64,000 bases of DNA from Scybalosoma faecavium (GCA_018716135.1 DVKG01000004.1:36958-100957), one strand, 5' to 3'. Positions 26,764 to 35,534 are shown, counted from the first letter of the stretch. Notes: generated by a model not told the origin, from the sequence alone. Numbers and translations are program-made.

Positions 26764-27864
26764 ATGAGTGTAAAGCTGTTTTTGAAAAAGAACGCGGTGC
26801 TCTGCGCGGCGGCCTTCGCGGCTGTGCTGAGCGCCCTTTTTGTGCCGCCGGACGCGCAGTATTTGTCGTATTTTGATTATAAGACGCTGACGTGCCTGTT
26901 CTGCGTCCTGGCGGTGGTATGCGCCCTGAGGAACATAAATTTTTTCTACATACTCGCGCAGCGCATTGTGCGCCGGTTTAAAAATCTGCGCATGTGTGTG
27001 CTCGCGCTGGTCTATATTACGTTCATAGGCTCTATGCTGATAGCTAACGATATGGCTCTGCTGACTTTTTTGCCGCTGGGGTATTATGTCCTCTCCACGA
27101 CGGGCAAGCGGGAATATATGGCGTTCACTTTCATAATGCAGAACATAGCCGCGAATCTGGGAGGCATGCTCACGCCGTTCGGCAATCCGCAGAATTTATA
27201 TCTCTATACCAAATTTGAGATACCGAATTTGGAGTTTATGAGCATAATGCTTCCGCCGTTCGCGGTTTCTGTAGCGCTGATAACCGTCTGCTGCCTTTTC
27301 GTGAAGCGGGAGCCTCTCCTGCTCCAGGGCGAGATGCAGAAGCTGCCGAGGCTGAGGACGGCCGCGTATGGCGCGCTGTTCGCGCTGGCGATAGCTATTG
27401 TGTTCCGCTCGGCGCCGTTTTGGATAGGGCTGGCGGTTATACCGATATGCCTCTTTTTCGCCGACAGAAAGGCTCTGCGCATGGTGGACTATCCGCTGCT
27501 GCTGACGTTCGTATGCTTTTTTGTATTTGCGGGGAACATGTCTCGCATAAGCGCGGTTCACGAGCTGCTCTCGGAGCTGATGACGGGGAACACTCTGCTC
27601 GTGAGCGTGATTTCATGTCAGATAATAAGCAACGTCCCGTCGGCGATTCTCCTTTCGCAGTTCACGAGCGGGTACGCTCCGCTGCTGGTCGGGGTGAATA
27701 TAGGAGGAGTGGGGACGCCGATAGCCTCGCTTGCCAGCCTGATAACGCTGCGGGAATATATGAGGCACGACAAGCGGGGCTCGGGGCGGTATCTGCTTAT
27801 GTTCTCGGCTTTTAATTTCGGCTTTTTGATAATACTGTATGCGGTTATGAGCGCGGTTTATTAA
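26764..27864 (+). CDS. SLC13/ArsB-like anion permease
   Basis: A 366-residue membrane protein with about ten spans, of the ion-transporter superfamily containing citrate/dicarboxylate and arsenite permeases. ANDMALLTFLPLG near 95 and GGMLTPFGNPQNLY near 140 match the two half-repeat signatures; SNVPSAILLSQF near 280 and GGVGTPIASLASL near 310 are their second-half equivalents. Substrate unknown. The ATG at 26764 is chosen because AGAGGTGGG overlaps a GTG three codons earlier. It resumes ATA-rich core codon use after the pilus island. Confidence 0.8.
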   Translation: MSVKLFLKKNAVLCAAAFAAVLSALFVPPDAQYLSYFDYKTLTCLFCVLAVVCALRNINFFYILAQRIVRRFKNLRMCVLALVYITFIGSMLIANDMALLTFLPLGYYVLSTTGKREYMAFTFIMQNIAANLGGMLTPFGNPQNLYLYTKFEIPNLEFMSIMLPPFAVSVALITVCCLFVKREPLLLQGEMQKLPRLRTAAYGALFALAIAIVFRSAPFWIGLAVIPICLFFADRKALRMVDYPLLLTFVCFFVFAGNMSRISAVHELLSELMTGNTLLVSVISCQIISNVPSAILLSQFTSGYAPLLVGVNIGGVGTPIASLASLITLREYMRHDKRGSGRYLLMFSAFNFGFLIILYAVMSAVY

Positions 27865-27918
27865 AACCCAGAGGCGTATTTCTCACTAAAATTTCATAAT
27901 ATAATTTGGTATATTCTA

Positions 27919-27947
27919 TTGATTTTTTACTAAAAAAGGTGTACTAT
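27919..27947 (+). promoter_or_regulatory. Promoter of htpG
   Basis: TTGATT (27919-27924), 17 bases, TACTAT (27942-27947). The predicted start is near 27954, inside the CIRCE operator. Confidence 0.8.
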
Positions 27948-27951
27948 CTTA

Positions 27952-27978
27952 TTAGCACTCCATGAAGGTGAGTGCTAA
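27952..27978 (+). promoter_or_regulatory. CIRCE operator (HrcA site) of htpG
   Basis: TTAGCACTC, nine bases, GAGTGCTAA: an exact match to the CIRCE consensus. The inverted repeat extends to 13 bp per arm. HrcA bound here would block transcription except under heat shock. Confidence 0.96.
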
Positions 27979-28018
27979 TAAGACGATAGAGTAAAGTAAC
28001 CCGGAGGTATCATATACT

Positions 28019-29899
28019 ATGGAAAAGAAGCAATTTCAAGCTGAATCTAAGCGTCTGCTGGATTTGATGATCAATTCTATATATACGCATAAGGAAATAT
28101 TCCTTCGCGAGCTGATATCCAACGCGAGCGACGCGATAGACAAGCTGTATTTCGCATCTCTGACTGACGACAAGATAGGGATGAAGCGCGAGGACTTCGA
28201 GATAAAGCTCGAGACGAACGAGACGCAGCGCACTTTGAAAATATCCGACAACGGCTGCGGCATGAACGCAGAAGATATGGAAAACAACCTCGGCATAATA
28301 GCCAAGAGCGGCACTCTCGACTTTAAACAGAAAAACGATTTGGGCGAGGATGTAGATATAATCGGTCAGTTCGGCGTCGGTTTTTACTCCGCTTTTATGG
28401 TCAGCAGCAGAATAGTGGTAGAGAGCTTGAAATACGGCGAGACTCAGGCGTACCGCTGGACGAGCGACGGTCTGGACGGCTATACTATCGAGCCGTGCGA
28501 AAAGACCTCGGTCGGCACTGACATAACCTTGTATATCCGCGAAAACACAGAGGAGGAGAACTACGACCGCTTCACGCAGGAATACGGCGTCTCCACTCTG
28601 GTTAAAAAATACTCCGACTACATCAGATACCCAATCAAGATGGACTTCGAGCGTGAGCGCGAGGTAGAGGGGAAGGAAGAAAAAGAAAGATATATTGAAA
28701 CAGAAACGCTGAACAGCATGATCCCCATCTGGAAGCGCAGCAAGAGCGAGATTACTAAAGAAGAGTATAATGCGTTCTACCGCAATATGACTATGGATTT
28801 CACAGAGCCGGCGAGAGTGCTGCACATAAAAGCGGAAGGCACGCTGACATATAACGCTCTGCTGTATTTCCCCGCTCATGCGCCCAGCGATTACTATACT
28901 CGCGATTTCAGAAAGGGACTGGCTCTCTATTCCAACGGCGTACTCATTATGGAACGCTGCGAGGATCTTCTGCCGGACTATTTCGGCTTTGTGGTCGGTC
29001 TGGTAGATTCTTCCGACCTGTCTCTTAACATCTCCCGCGAGATGCTTCAGCATGACCGCCAGCTCAAGGCTATCGCGCAGAACCTCAAGTTGAAGATTAA
29101 GAATGAGCTGAAGAAAATGATGCAGGAGGACAGAACGGGATATGAGCTGTTCTGGATGGCATTCGGTCTGCAGCTTAAATACGGCGTATATCAGGATTAC
29201 GGTCAGAACAAGGACTTCCTCCAAGATCTGCTGATGTTCTATTCCCTCAAGGAGAAGAAGCTTATAACCCTGAAGGAATACACAGAGGCCATGCCGGAGG
29301 AGCAGAAGTACATATACTACGCCACGACGGTATCTGCGGATAGAGTTGAGCAGCTGCCTCAGGCGGAAGCAGTCCAGGACAAGGGCTACGACATACTCTG
29401 CCTCACGGAGAGTGTAGACGAGTTTGCTCTTCGCGTGATGATGCAGTTTGACGAGAAGGAGTTCAAGTCCATATCCGACGGAGACCTCGGCTTTGAACAG
29501 AGCGAAGACGATGAAGAAGAGATAAAAGAACAGCAGGAGGAGAACGAAGGACTGCTCGAGGATGTGAAAAAGGCTCTGGACGGCAAGGTTGAAGAGGTCA
29601 AGCTGAGCGCGAGACTCAAGACTCACCCCGTATGCCTCTCGGCAAAGGGCAACATCTCCATAGGAATGGAACGCGCGTTCAACGCTATGCCGACAGATCA
29701 GGCGGTACACGCTCAGCACGTGCTTGAGATAAATGCAAATCACCCGATTTTCGAGAAGCTCAAGGAGCTGGAGAGCCAGCCCGAAAAGCTAAAAGCTCTC
29801 GCGAGCGTACTGTACACTCAGGCGCTGCTCATAGAAGGTCTGCCTATAGACGATCCCAGCGAGTATTCCGACGCGGTTTGCAAGCTGATAGCAGAATAA
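28019..29899 (+). CDS. htpG: Molecular chaperone HtpG (Hsp90)
   Basis: A 626-residue cytosolic Hsp90. The N-terminal GHKL ATPase has NASDAIDKL near 35, DNGCGM near 80 and GQFGVGFYS near 117; middle and C-terminal dimerisation domains follow, with an acidic stretch (EDDEEEIKEQQEENE) near 497. It helps fold client proteins using ATP. The ATG follows CCGGAGGTATCATATACT. Monocistronic between a CIRCE-controlled promoter and a terminator. Confidence 0.97.
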   Translation: MEKKQFQAESKRLLDLMINSIYTHKEIFLRELISNASDAIDKLYFASLTDDKIGMKREDFEIKLETNETQRTLKISDNGCGMNAEDMENNLGIIAKSGTLDFKQKNDLGEDVDIIGQFGVGFYSAFMVSSRIVVESLKYGETQAYRWTSDGLDGYTIEPCEKTSVGTDITLYIRENTEEENYDRFTQEYGVSTLVKKYSDYIRYPIKMDFEREREVEGKEEKERYIETETLNSMIPIWKRSKSEITKEEYNAFYRNMTMDFTEPARVLHIKAEGTLTYNALLYFPAHAPSDYYTRDFRKGLALYSNGVLIMERCEDLLPDYFGFVVGLVDSSDLSLNISREMLQHDRQLKAIAQNLKLKIKNELKKMMQEDRTGYELFWMAFGLQLKYGVYQDYGQNKDFLQDLLMFYSLKEKKLITLKEYTEAMPEEQKYIYYATTVSADRVEQLPQAEAVQDKGYDILCLTESVDEFALRVMMQFDEKEFKSISDGDLGFEQSEDDEEEIKEQQEENEGLLEDVKKALDGKVEEVKLSARLKTHPVCLSAKGNISIGMERAFNAMPTDQAVHAQHVLEINANHPIFEKLKELESQPEKLKALASVLYTQALLIEGLPIDDPSEYSDAVCKLIAE

Positions 29900-29937
29900 C
29901 GCATATGTGTTTGATCCTTATATAATATATAACTAAA

Positions 29938-29978
29938 AAAGAAAAGCTCTTTTCCCTCGGCGGGGAGAAGAGCTTTTT
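29938..29978. terminator. Bidirectional terminator between htpG and the cytidylate-kinase-like gene
   Basis: AAAAGCTCTTTTCCC pairs with GGGGAGAAGAGCTTTTT; T-runs follow on both strands, so it can end htpG and the converging minus-strand gene. Confidence 0.85.
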
Positions 29979-30049
29979 GCTGTGTTAAAGTTTGCTGTGT
30001 TTAAAGAAGTTTACTATGTTTAAAGCTGTGTCTGCTGTGTCTAAAAAAG
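29974..30049 (+). repeat. Degenerate 17-21 bp tandem repeat
   Basis: Four imperfect copies of TTTGCTGTGTTTAAAG-like sequence in AT-rich DNA between the terminator and the end of the converging gene. No coding potential. Confidence 0.5.
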
Positions 30050-30072
30050 ATAAGAAAAGATTTAAACAATAC

Positions 30073-30660
30073 TCAGTAAAGTGATTTAATTATAGCTGTG
30101 CAAGTGTCTATGCCGAGAGTTCCGCTGTCCAGAGAGATGTGGTAGTTGTTGGCCTGACCCCATTCCATATCGGTGTAAAAGCGGTAGTAGGATTTGCGGC
30201 GTTTGTCCTTGTCTTTAATTCTCTTCGCGGGAGAATCGGCTCGCTCTCCGTAGACCTCGACTATTCGCTTAGCGCGTTTCTCAGGCGACGCGAATATAAA
30301 TACCTTCAGACAGTCCTGCACGCCGTCGAGAATATAGTCGGCGCATCTGCCGACGATGACGCAGGATTCCTTCTGCGCCAAATCGAGTATAACGTCGCGC
30401 TGCACAGTCCAGAGATAGTCCTGAGTCGAAAAACCGCTGATGGATCTGCCGGCGGAGAAGGCGTTCGCGAGCCAGCTGTCGTGCGGAGAATACTCTCCCT
30501 GCTCGGCGATGTATTCTTTGGCCAGTCCGCTTCTATCCGCTATTTTTTCGATCATTTCGGAATCGTAGCAGGGGATGCCCAGCTCCGCGGCCACACTTTT
30601 GCCGATTGTTCTTCCGCCGCTGCCAAATTCGCGGCTTATCGTAATTATTCTGTTGCTCAT
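30073..30660 (-). CDS. Cytidylate kinase-like family protein
   Basis: A 195-residue P-loop-type protein of the cytidylate kinase-like family (not the canonical Cmk, which is at 40167). The start ITISREFGSGGRTIG replaces the usual GxxGxGKS loop, CVIVGRCADYIL lies near 90, and FIFASPEKRAKRI with a Lys-rich lid follows. It may phosphorylate a nucleotide or other small molecule; function is not established. I chose the ATG at 30660, preceded by CAGGAGGCTGCATA; the longer frame adds a cysteine-rich stretch with no ribosome-binding site. Confidence 0.82.
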   Translation of the reverse strand: MSNRIITISREFGSGGRTIGKSVAAELGIPCYDSEMIEKIADRSGLAKEYIAEQGEYSPHDSWLANAFSAGRSISGFSTQDYLWTVQRDVILDLAQKESCVIVGRCADYILDGVQDCLKVFIFASPEKRAKRIVEVYGERADSPAKRIKDKDKRRKSYYRFYTDMEWGQANNYHISLDSGTLGIDTCTAIIKSLY

Positions 30661-30746
30661 TATGCAGCCTCCTGATTTTTTAATTAATAAAAAACAGCGC
30701 CGGCAAACAACTGGATTTACGCAGCTATGCCACACGCTGTTCTTTT

Positions 30747-30776
30747 ATTATATACGATTAGTTTCTGAAAAGTCAA
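30747..30776 (-). promoter_or_regulatory. Promoter of the cytidylate kinase-like gene
   Basis: On the minus strand TTGACT (30771-30776), 18 bases, TATAAT (30747-30752). The leader contains AACAGCG...CGCTGTT followed by TTTTT, a possible attenuator. Confidence 0.75.
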
Positions 30777-30780
30777 GAGC

Positions 30781-30954
30781 CTAAAAGGGGAGCAGAGAGC
30801 GGAGCGCCTGCACGACGATGAGCGCGGCCAGCCCGCCCACTCCGATGCGGCAGTATTTAGCCAGAGCGCCCGAGGGGAGCAGGAGCATCAGAACCTCGCT
30901 CGCTATCGCTGCGGCGACGAGAGCGCTGAGATAGTCGCTTAGCTGAGCTGTCAT
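30781..30954 (-). CDS. spoIIIAF: SpoIIIAF-like two-span membrane protein (short, displaced)
   Basis: A 57-residue frame that overlaps the spoIIIAH stop as ATGA. It has two hydrophobic segments joined by LLLPSGALAKYCRIGV. SpoIIIAF proteins start with the same plan: a short amphipathic lead, span 1, a LLPS...KYxxxxV turn, span 2, and a Pro-containing end. The usual soluble C-terminal domain (about 140 residues) is absent. In other spore formers spoIIIAF sits between AE and AG; here that gap is only about 97 bases and this gene is last in the operon. Assignment rests on pattern and context. Confidence 0.65.
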   Translation of the reverse strand: MTAQLSDYLSALVAAAIASEVLMLLLPSGALAKYCRIGVGGLAALIVVQALRSLLPF

Positions 30955-31451
30955 GACGGCATTATCTTTATCGCGCCGGCGCTCTCGCCCGTTTCGGTCT
31001 TGAGTATTTCGGCGATCTGCGCGACTTCCTCGCTTGTCAGCTCTTCCTTGTCTACCACGACGTTGACGGCGCCTTCTTTTACCGTGACGACGGCGTTAAG
31101 CCCGAGTTTTGTGCTTATCAGCCCCTCGCTCGTCAGTTCTTTTTCCATGTTGGCGGTGAGCGTTAGCTTTTGCTCCTGAGCCTGCGCCTTGGTCTTGTCG
31201 TCCGCTTCCGCGCTCGCTGCTACGGAGTCTATATAACTCAACTCCTGCTGCCTTGTCTCCTCGCGCTCTGTGCGATAGGCGGAGAATGCGTCCACTGTCT
31301 CTGCGTCGGCGGTTGTGCTCGCGCTCAACTCGTTTTCCGAGCTTTCGGATTTAGAGGTCATGGAATAGTTTGCCATGCCTACGGCGAGAACCGCGAGTAC
31401 GAGTACCGCTATTGTCGCTTGCTTTTTGAATCTTTTTATCAGACTCAGCAT
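30951..31451 (-). CDS. spoIIIAH: Stage III sporulation protein AH (SpoIIIAH)
   Basis: A 166-residue bitopic protein with an N-terminal membrane span (about 12-30) and a C-terminal YscJ/FliF-like ring-building domain (about 100-166). In sporulation it is made in the mother cell and pairs across the intermembrane space with forespore SpoIIQ to form the feeding-tube channel. The RBS GGGAGGAACGAAA precedes the ATG. Its stop overlaps the SpoIIIAF-like start. Confidence 0.9.
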   Translation of the reverse strand: MLSLIKRFKKQATIAVLVLAVLAVGMANYSMTSKSESSENELSASTTADAETVDAFSAYRTEREETRQQELSYIDSVAASAEADDKTKAQAQEQKLTLTANMEKELTSEGLISTKLGLNAVVTVKEGAVNVVVDKEELTSEEVAQIAEILKTETGESAGAIKIMPS

Positions 31452-31506
31452 TTTCGTTCCTCCCTGAAAAGTTTTTTTGTTAAAAATTATGTCTCAATGC
31501 AAGCTC

Positions 31507-32010
31507 CTATTCCATGCTAAGCACCTCGACTTTATCCTGAGACACCCCGAGCAGAGTGCAGGCCGCGCTGAGGAGCTTCTGCCGAACGCCGATGTTCCCG
31601 GCGCCCTTAGCTACGACGACGACCCCGCGGACCTGCGGCAGATCTTCACGCACGATTATGGCGTCTCCGCCGGAAACGGCGACTTCCGTCTGTTCGCTGG
31701 AGGTTGAGGAGCTTTTGCTGTCGTCCTCCGTGACGGAGCTTTGGGTATTGCCGCTCATGGCGGGTATGCGCTCTGCGGTCGATTCATAGTTTATGACAAC
31801 TTCTACATCTCCCGCGCCTTCGACCTTGCTCAGAGCCGCCGCCAAACGAGTCTCGAGCGATGCAGTATCGGAATCCGTCTGCGGAGCGCTGTCTGACGTC
31901 GGCCAAAAATATATGGCGAGAACTATCGCCGCCGCTATGGTTATCAGAGCGTATTGAAGCGCGGGTTTCTTTTTTATGTTTTCAATTGCCTGTTTTAGCT
32001 TTTCCTGCAT
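31507..32010 (-). CDS. spoIIIAG: Stage III sporulation protein AG (SpoIIIAG)
   Basis: A 167-residue protein with one membrane span (about 22-40) and a periplasmic-type ring domain; LEGxxxLSKVEGAGDVEVVI-like sequence near 55 and RGVVVVAKGAG near 130 are typical. SpoIIIAG forms a large ring in the SpoIIIA-SpoIIQ channel. I prefer the ATG at 32010 over a GTG three codons earlier. It lies where spoIIIAF would normally precede it. Confidence 0.9.
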   Translation of the reverse strand: MQEKLKQAIENIKKKPALQYALITIAAAIVLAIYFWPTSDSAPQTDSDTASLETRLAAALSKVEGAGDVEVVINYESTAERIPAMSGNTQSSVTEDDSKSSSTSSEQTEVAVSGGDAIIVREDLPQVRGVVVVAKGAGNIGVRQKLLSAACTLLGVSQDKVEVLSME

Positions 32011-32107
32011 GTGTATCACCGTTTTTCTGGTTTGTAATATTTGAGGTCTGTGTATTTGTATATGTTCAATTATATTTGCATGTTTAAGAGAATATGCCTG
32101 AGTTTTC

Positions 32108-33262
32108 TCAGGCGGGGGAGGCTCCCGTGAGCAGGGCGGCGGAGATGAACGCCATCGCGGCGCAGGTGAGAACGAGCACCATCAGCAGCGTGACTACTCC
32201 GCCGATAGACTCCAGCAGGCTGACGCAGCGCTCGTCGGCGAAGGGTTGGCATACGGCTGCTGCGAGCCGAAGCAGTATGCTGGTCATTGCCAGAGAAATG
32301 ACGGGCGTTATGAGCATGGCGGCGAGAGAGAGCATCCCGGCTATTCCGACTGAGTTCTTTACGATAACGCCGCAGGCGGACAGTGTGCTCAATGTGTCGG
32401 AGAAAGGCCCGCCTATTACCGGGACGAGCTTGCCCACGGTGTATCTCACTGTTCTAAAAGACAGCCCGTCTATCGCCGCTCCCGCCATTCCCTTGAGCGA
32501 AATAACGCCCAGAAAGACCAGAAATATGAGACCGAGAGCCCATTTGACGACGCTGCCGATTAGAGCGGAGAGCTTGCCCAACTTCAGCGTTTGAGAAAAG
32601 CTGCCCGCCGTCGAGACGACCGCCATAACTGTGACCGCGGGGATGAGCGCGGTTTTGACGGTCATGAATACGCCGCTTGTCAGAGCGGCCATAACGGGGG
32701 AGAGGACCGCCTGCGTGTTGGCGCCGCCCATGCTGATCAGAAGCGTCATGAGTATAGGGCATAGAGCTTCCGTCAGCCCTGAGATACTGTCTATCGCCGA
32801 TACGGCAGAGGCGACGCAGCCGGTGAGAATAGAGGCGGTCATAGTCGCGACGACGATGTACCCCGCCCAGCCTGCGGCGCTGCTGACGTCGCCGCCCAAG
32901 CTCATGTGCTTCATTATTCCCAGAAGCAGCATCATCACTGCTATCTGAATTATTCCGCCTGCGCCGCCGGAGAGCGCGGAGAGAGCCGCGTCTTTTAGCG
33001 CTTCCATAACTCCGTCTATGCTCAGCTCCGTGAGTCCTTCGCGACTGAGTGTGGAAAGTGCGTCGCGCAGCCCTTCGCCGCCCAGCAGGTCGGAGTTGTA
33101 GTAGCCGTTCAGCTCAGAGAGGTCCAGCTCGCTGAGAAGCCTGTCCAGCTCCGCGTTTATTTCGGCCTGCTCTGCTGTATCCTGCTCTTCCGCATAGGCA
33201 GGAGAGACAAAGAGCGCAAAAAGCGCGAGCAGCAGCAAAACCGATTTTGCAATTTTCTGCAT
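32108..33262 (-). CDS. spoIIIAE: Stage III sporulation protein AE (SpoIIIAE)
   Basis: A 384-residue polytopic membrane protein with a signal peptide (cleaved near AYAEEQ, residue 25), an acidic ectodomain and about seven spans. GLTEALCPILMTLL and VIGGPFSDTLSTLSACG are family-typical. It is a membrane component of the SpoIIIA export apparatus. Its start is 12 bases after the spoIIIAD stop. Confidence 0.95.
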   Translation of the reverse strand: MQKIAKSVLLLLALFALFVSPAYAEEQDTAEQAEINAELDRLLSELDLSELNGYYNSDLLGGEGLRDALSTLSREGLTELSIDGVMEALKDAALSALSGGAGGIIQIAVMMLLLGIMKHMSLGGDVSSAAGWAGYIVVATMTASILTGCVASAVSAIDSISGLTEALCPILMTLLISMGGANTQAVLSPVMAALTSGVFMTVKTALIPAVTVMAVVSTAGSFSQTLKLGKLSALIGSVVKWALGLIFLVFLGVISLKGMAGAAIDGLSFRTVRYTVGKLVPVIGGPFSDTLSTLSACGVIVKNSVGIAGMLSLAAMLITPVISLAMTSILLRLAAAVCQPFADERCVSLLESIGGVVTLLMVLVLTCAAMAFISAALLTGASPA

Positions 33263-33274
33263 TTTATATGCACC

Positions 33275-33664
33275 TCACGAAGGAATCATGCCGAGGAGCA
33301 GAGTTGTAAACTGACTGAGCATAGGCAGGCAGAGTACAATTATGCAGAGCTTTCCGCCCAGCTCTACCTTCCCGGCGAGCGAGCCTTCGCCTGCGTCCTT
33401 CAAAAGCTGAGATGAAAACTCGGCTATGTAGCCCACTGCGATGATTTTCAGCACGACAGTCACGCCTTCGCCCGCGAGCGGATAGGAAGAGACGAAGTCT
33501 CGCACGAAGCTTACGGTCTGCTTGAGATAGTCGAGCGTCATGGCGAGCATGAGTACGCCCGCGGTCAGGCTTACGGGAACAGCCAGCTCGGGATGCGTTT
33601 TTTTAACTATCAGAGTGAGCACGCCGGCGACGAGACCCACGGCGGCTATTTTAGTCACGCTCAT
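33275..33664 (-). CDS. spoIIIAD: Stage III sporulation protein AD (SpoIIIAD)
   Basis: A 129-residue protein with three to four spans; it belongs with SpoIIIAC to a family related to export gate subunits. Its start overlaps the spoIIIAC stop by one base. VVLKIIAVGYIAEFSSQLLKDAGEGSLAGKVELGGK near the C-terminus repeats the SpoIIIAC pattern. Confidence 0.93.
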   Translation of the reverse strand: MSVTKIAAVGLVAGVLTLIVKKTHPELAVPVSLTAGVLMLAMTLDYLKQTVSFVRDFVSSYPLAGEGVTVVLKIIAVGYIAEFSSQLLKDAGEGSLAGKVELGGKLCIIVLCLPMLSQFTTLLLGMIPS

Positions 33665-33867
33665 CAGTAAAGCCCGAATACGCTCTTGACGCTGGAAAAG
33701 AGATTGCTCACGAGGTCTACGACCATGAGCAGAACGATTACGAGCCCGACGAGGGAGGTCATAGTCGCCATGTCGTCTCTGCCGGTGCGCGACAGCACCT
33801 GATTGAGTACGGCGACGATTATGCCTATCGCCGCGACTTTAAATACCATGTCTATGCTGACGCTCAT
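33664..33867 (-). CDS. spoIIIAC: Stage III sporulation protein AC (SpoIIIAC)
   Basis: A 67-residue protein with two spans and the conserved VLNQVLSRTGRDDMA loop between them. It is the usual length for the family. RBS AGGAGGGCATA. Confidence 0.95.
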   Translation of the reverse strand: MSVSIDMVFKVAAIGIIVAVLNQVLSRTGRDDMATMTSLVGLVIVLLMVVDLVSNLFSSVKSVFGLY

Positions 33868-33876
33868 TATGCCCTC

Positions 33877-34386
33877 CTATATCATTAGTATCGCCGCGGT
33901 TAGTCCTCCGGCTATGCAGAGGCTCTTGGTCAGCTTCCCGCGCGCGGCCTGCTTTTTAGCGAGCTGCGCAGTTTCGTTTTGAGCGGCGCGAAGATATCCG
34001 TCGAAAGCTTCGCGCAGTTGAAATTCATTTTGCGCTGTGGAGAGCTGTTCCATCAAAAACTCGAAGCTCTGCTTTTGTTCGGAAGAAAGACGCGGCGTGC
34101 GACTGTTTTCCAGCTTCCACGCTTCCCGCGCGGCTTCTCCGCCGTGCATACCTGTATGCAGGGACATTATCAGCGAGCATGAGCTGAAAAGCCCGTCCAT
34201 GCCTCCCGTTTGCATAAGTGCATCCGGCAGAGGCATACCCTGGAAGAGAAGCGCGTTTTTCAGCGAGCGGACGCAGCGCACCATCTCGACGAGAACAAGC
34301 CGACGAGAGTCCATTCCGTCCGAGAGCAGCCTGCCGAGCTGTGCAGATACTCCGACGACAGCGGCTAGAAGCAAAATTTTCAGCAT
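33877..34386 (-). CDS. spoIIIAB: Stage III sporulation protein AB (SpoIIIAB)
   Basis: A 169-residue protein with N- and C-terminal hydrophobic segments and a helical core; related to GspF-type secretion platform proteins. It overlaps spoIIIAA by seven bases, a coupling seen in other spore formers. Confidence 0.92.
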   Translation of the reverse strand: MLKILLLAAVVGVSAQLGRLLSDGMDSRRLVLVEMVRCVRSLKNALLFQGMPLPDALMQTGGMDGLFSSCSLIMSLHTGMHGGEAAREAWKLENSRTPRLSSEQKQSFEFLMEQLSTAQNEFQLREAFDGYLRAAQNETAQLAKKQAARGKLTKSLCIAGGLTAAILMI

Positions 34387-35282
34387 GTCTCTTCCTCCTC
34401 TGTTTTTTGACCGCGCAGCAGAATAGGCGCGGGGAGAATGTTTTTTCCTTGTGATAATACCTGCTCCAGAGTACCTCGGCCCAAACTCTGAGAGAGGACG
34501 ACTATGCGCCGGAATATGTCCAGCCTGAGCAACTCGGCGAAAAAAGGACGGCGCGTGATTTCTTCTATGCTGCTGCCATGCGCCGTGGCGATAAGCGCGA
34601 CGCCGCAGTTTGCGTTTTCTCGTATCGCCGCCAAATCGCCCTCGCCGCCTATTTCGTCTGTGGCGGCGACTTCCGGAGAGAGCGCGCGCAGAGCCATGCT
34701 GAGTGCGAACGACTTTGGGCAGCCGTATATTACGTCAGTTCTCGGCCCGAGGTCGAACGCTCCGCCGCCGTAAAGCTCCGCTCGTTCGTCTGCGACGCAG
34801 ACTTTTTTCTCGCTTGAGAGCCGAAGTATTACGTCGCGCAGAAGCGTCGTTTTGCCCATGCCAGGGGGAGAGATTATCAGCGTGCTTAAAACATTTCCGT
34901 TTTCTGTAATAAACGGCATGAGAGGCTTTGCTACGCCGCGCATCTGACGCGGAAAGCGCAGGCATAGCGATGTGAAGCCGCCGGGCATGTAGACTCTCCC
35001 GCCTCGCATAACCACTCTGCCTCCGACGCCTACGCGAACGCCGCCCTGGATAGTGAAAAAGCCTTGGGAAAGCTCGTTTTCAAATGCGTACAGCGAATGC
35101 CGCGTCAGCATGAGAGCTATGTTTGCTATGTCCTGCTGGGTAGTCACGGCGGAGAGAACCTTCTCCGTTCCGCGATATTGAGCTATAGCGGCGCGTCCTG
35201 TTCTCAGACGCAGCTCTTCTATATGCTCCGTATCTGTCAGCTCGCGGGTTATTGCTTTGGGCAGCAGCTTTAGTACATACAT
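34380..35282 (-). CDS. spoIIIAA: Stage III sporulation ATPase SpoIIIAA
   Basis: A 300-residue cytosolic AAA/secretion-type ATPase that powers the SpoIIIA channel. Walker A is SPPGMGKTTLLR near 138, Walker B-like VAATDEIG near 213, and IATAHGSS near 237 is the sensor region. First gene of the eight-gene minus-strand operon, behind a sigma-E-like promoter. Confidence 0.95.
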   Translation of the reverse strand: MYVLKLLPKAITRELTDTEHIEELRLRTGRAAIAQYRGTEKVLSAVTTQQDIANIALMLTRHSLYAFENELSQGFFTIQGGVRVGVGGRVVMRGGRVYMPGGFTSLCLRFPRQMRGVAKPLMPFITENGNVLSTLIISPPGMGKTTLLRDVILRLSSEKKVCVADERAELYGGGAFDLGPRTDVIYGCPKSFALSMALRALSPEVAATDEIGGEGDLAAIRENANCGVALIATAHGSSIEEITRRPFFAELLRLDIFRRIVVLSQSLGRGTLEQVLSQGKNILPAPILLRGQKTEEEETC

Positions 35283-35314
35283 CTTTCTCTCTCCTTTTCT
35301 CTTGTCGTTGTTAC

Positions 35315-35322
35315 AGTGTATG
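35315..35322 (-). promoter_or_regulatory. Sigma-E-like -10 element of the spoIIIA operon
   Basis: CATACACT on the minus strand matches the sigma-E -10 pattern CATACAnT, about 33 bases before the spoIIIAA ATG. An AATT-containing -35 candidate lies about 17 bases further up. This fits mother-cell control of spoIIIA. Confidence 0.55.
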
Positions 35323-35418
35323 ATGGGCTGTCCTTTTTTAATTCCGAAATTATAGAAAGAATTTTAAATATTATGGGTGTCAAATTTTAATTATTGTCTA
35401 AAGTCTCGGGCGCTGCGC

Positions 35419-35447
35419 TTGTAAATAGATGGGGCTTATGTTACAAT
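35419..35447 (+). promoter_or_regulatory. Promoter of the asp23 operon
   Basis: TTGTAA (35419-35424), 17 bases, TACAAT (35442-35447), 87 bases before the ATG of the Asp23 gene. Confidence 0.75.
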
Positions 35448-35534
35448 AAATTCAGAAAGAAAGTTCCGTATGCCTCTGCGCCGATTGATATATAATTCGG
35501 CGTTCAGGGTACAATTCTCTTGGAGGTAAAAATT

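Noticed and set aside
28010..29743. 577-codon minus-strand frame opposite htpG
   Set aside because: Shadow of the conserved htpG frame; no homology pattern.
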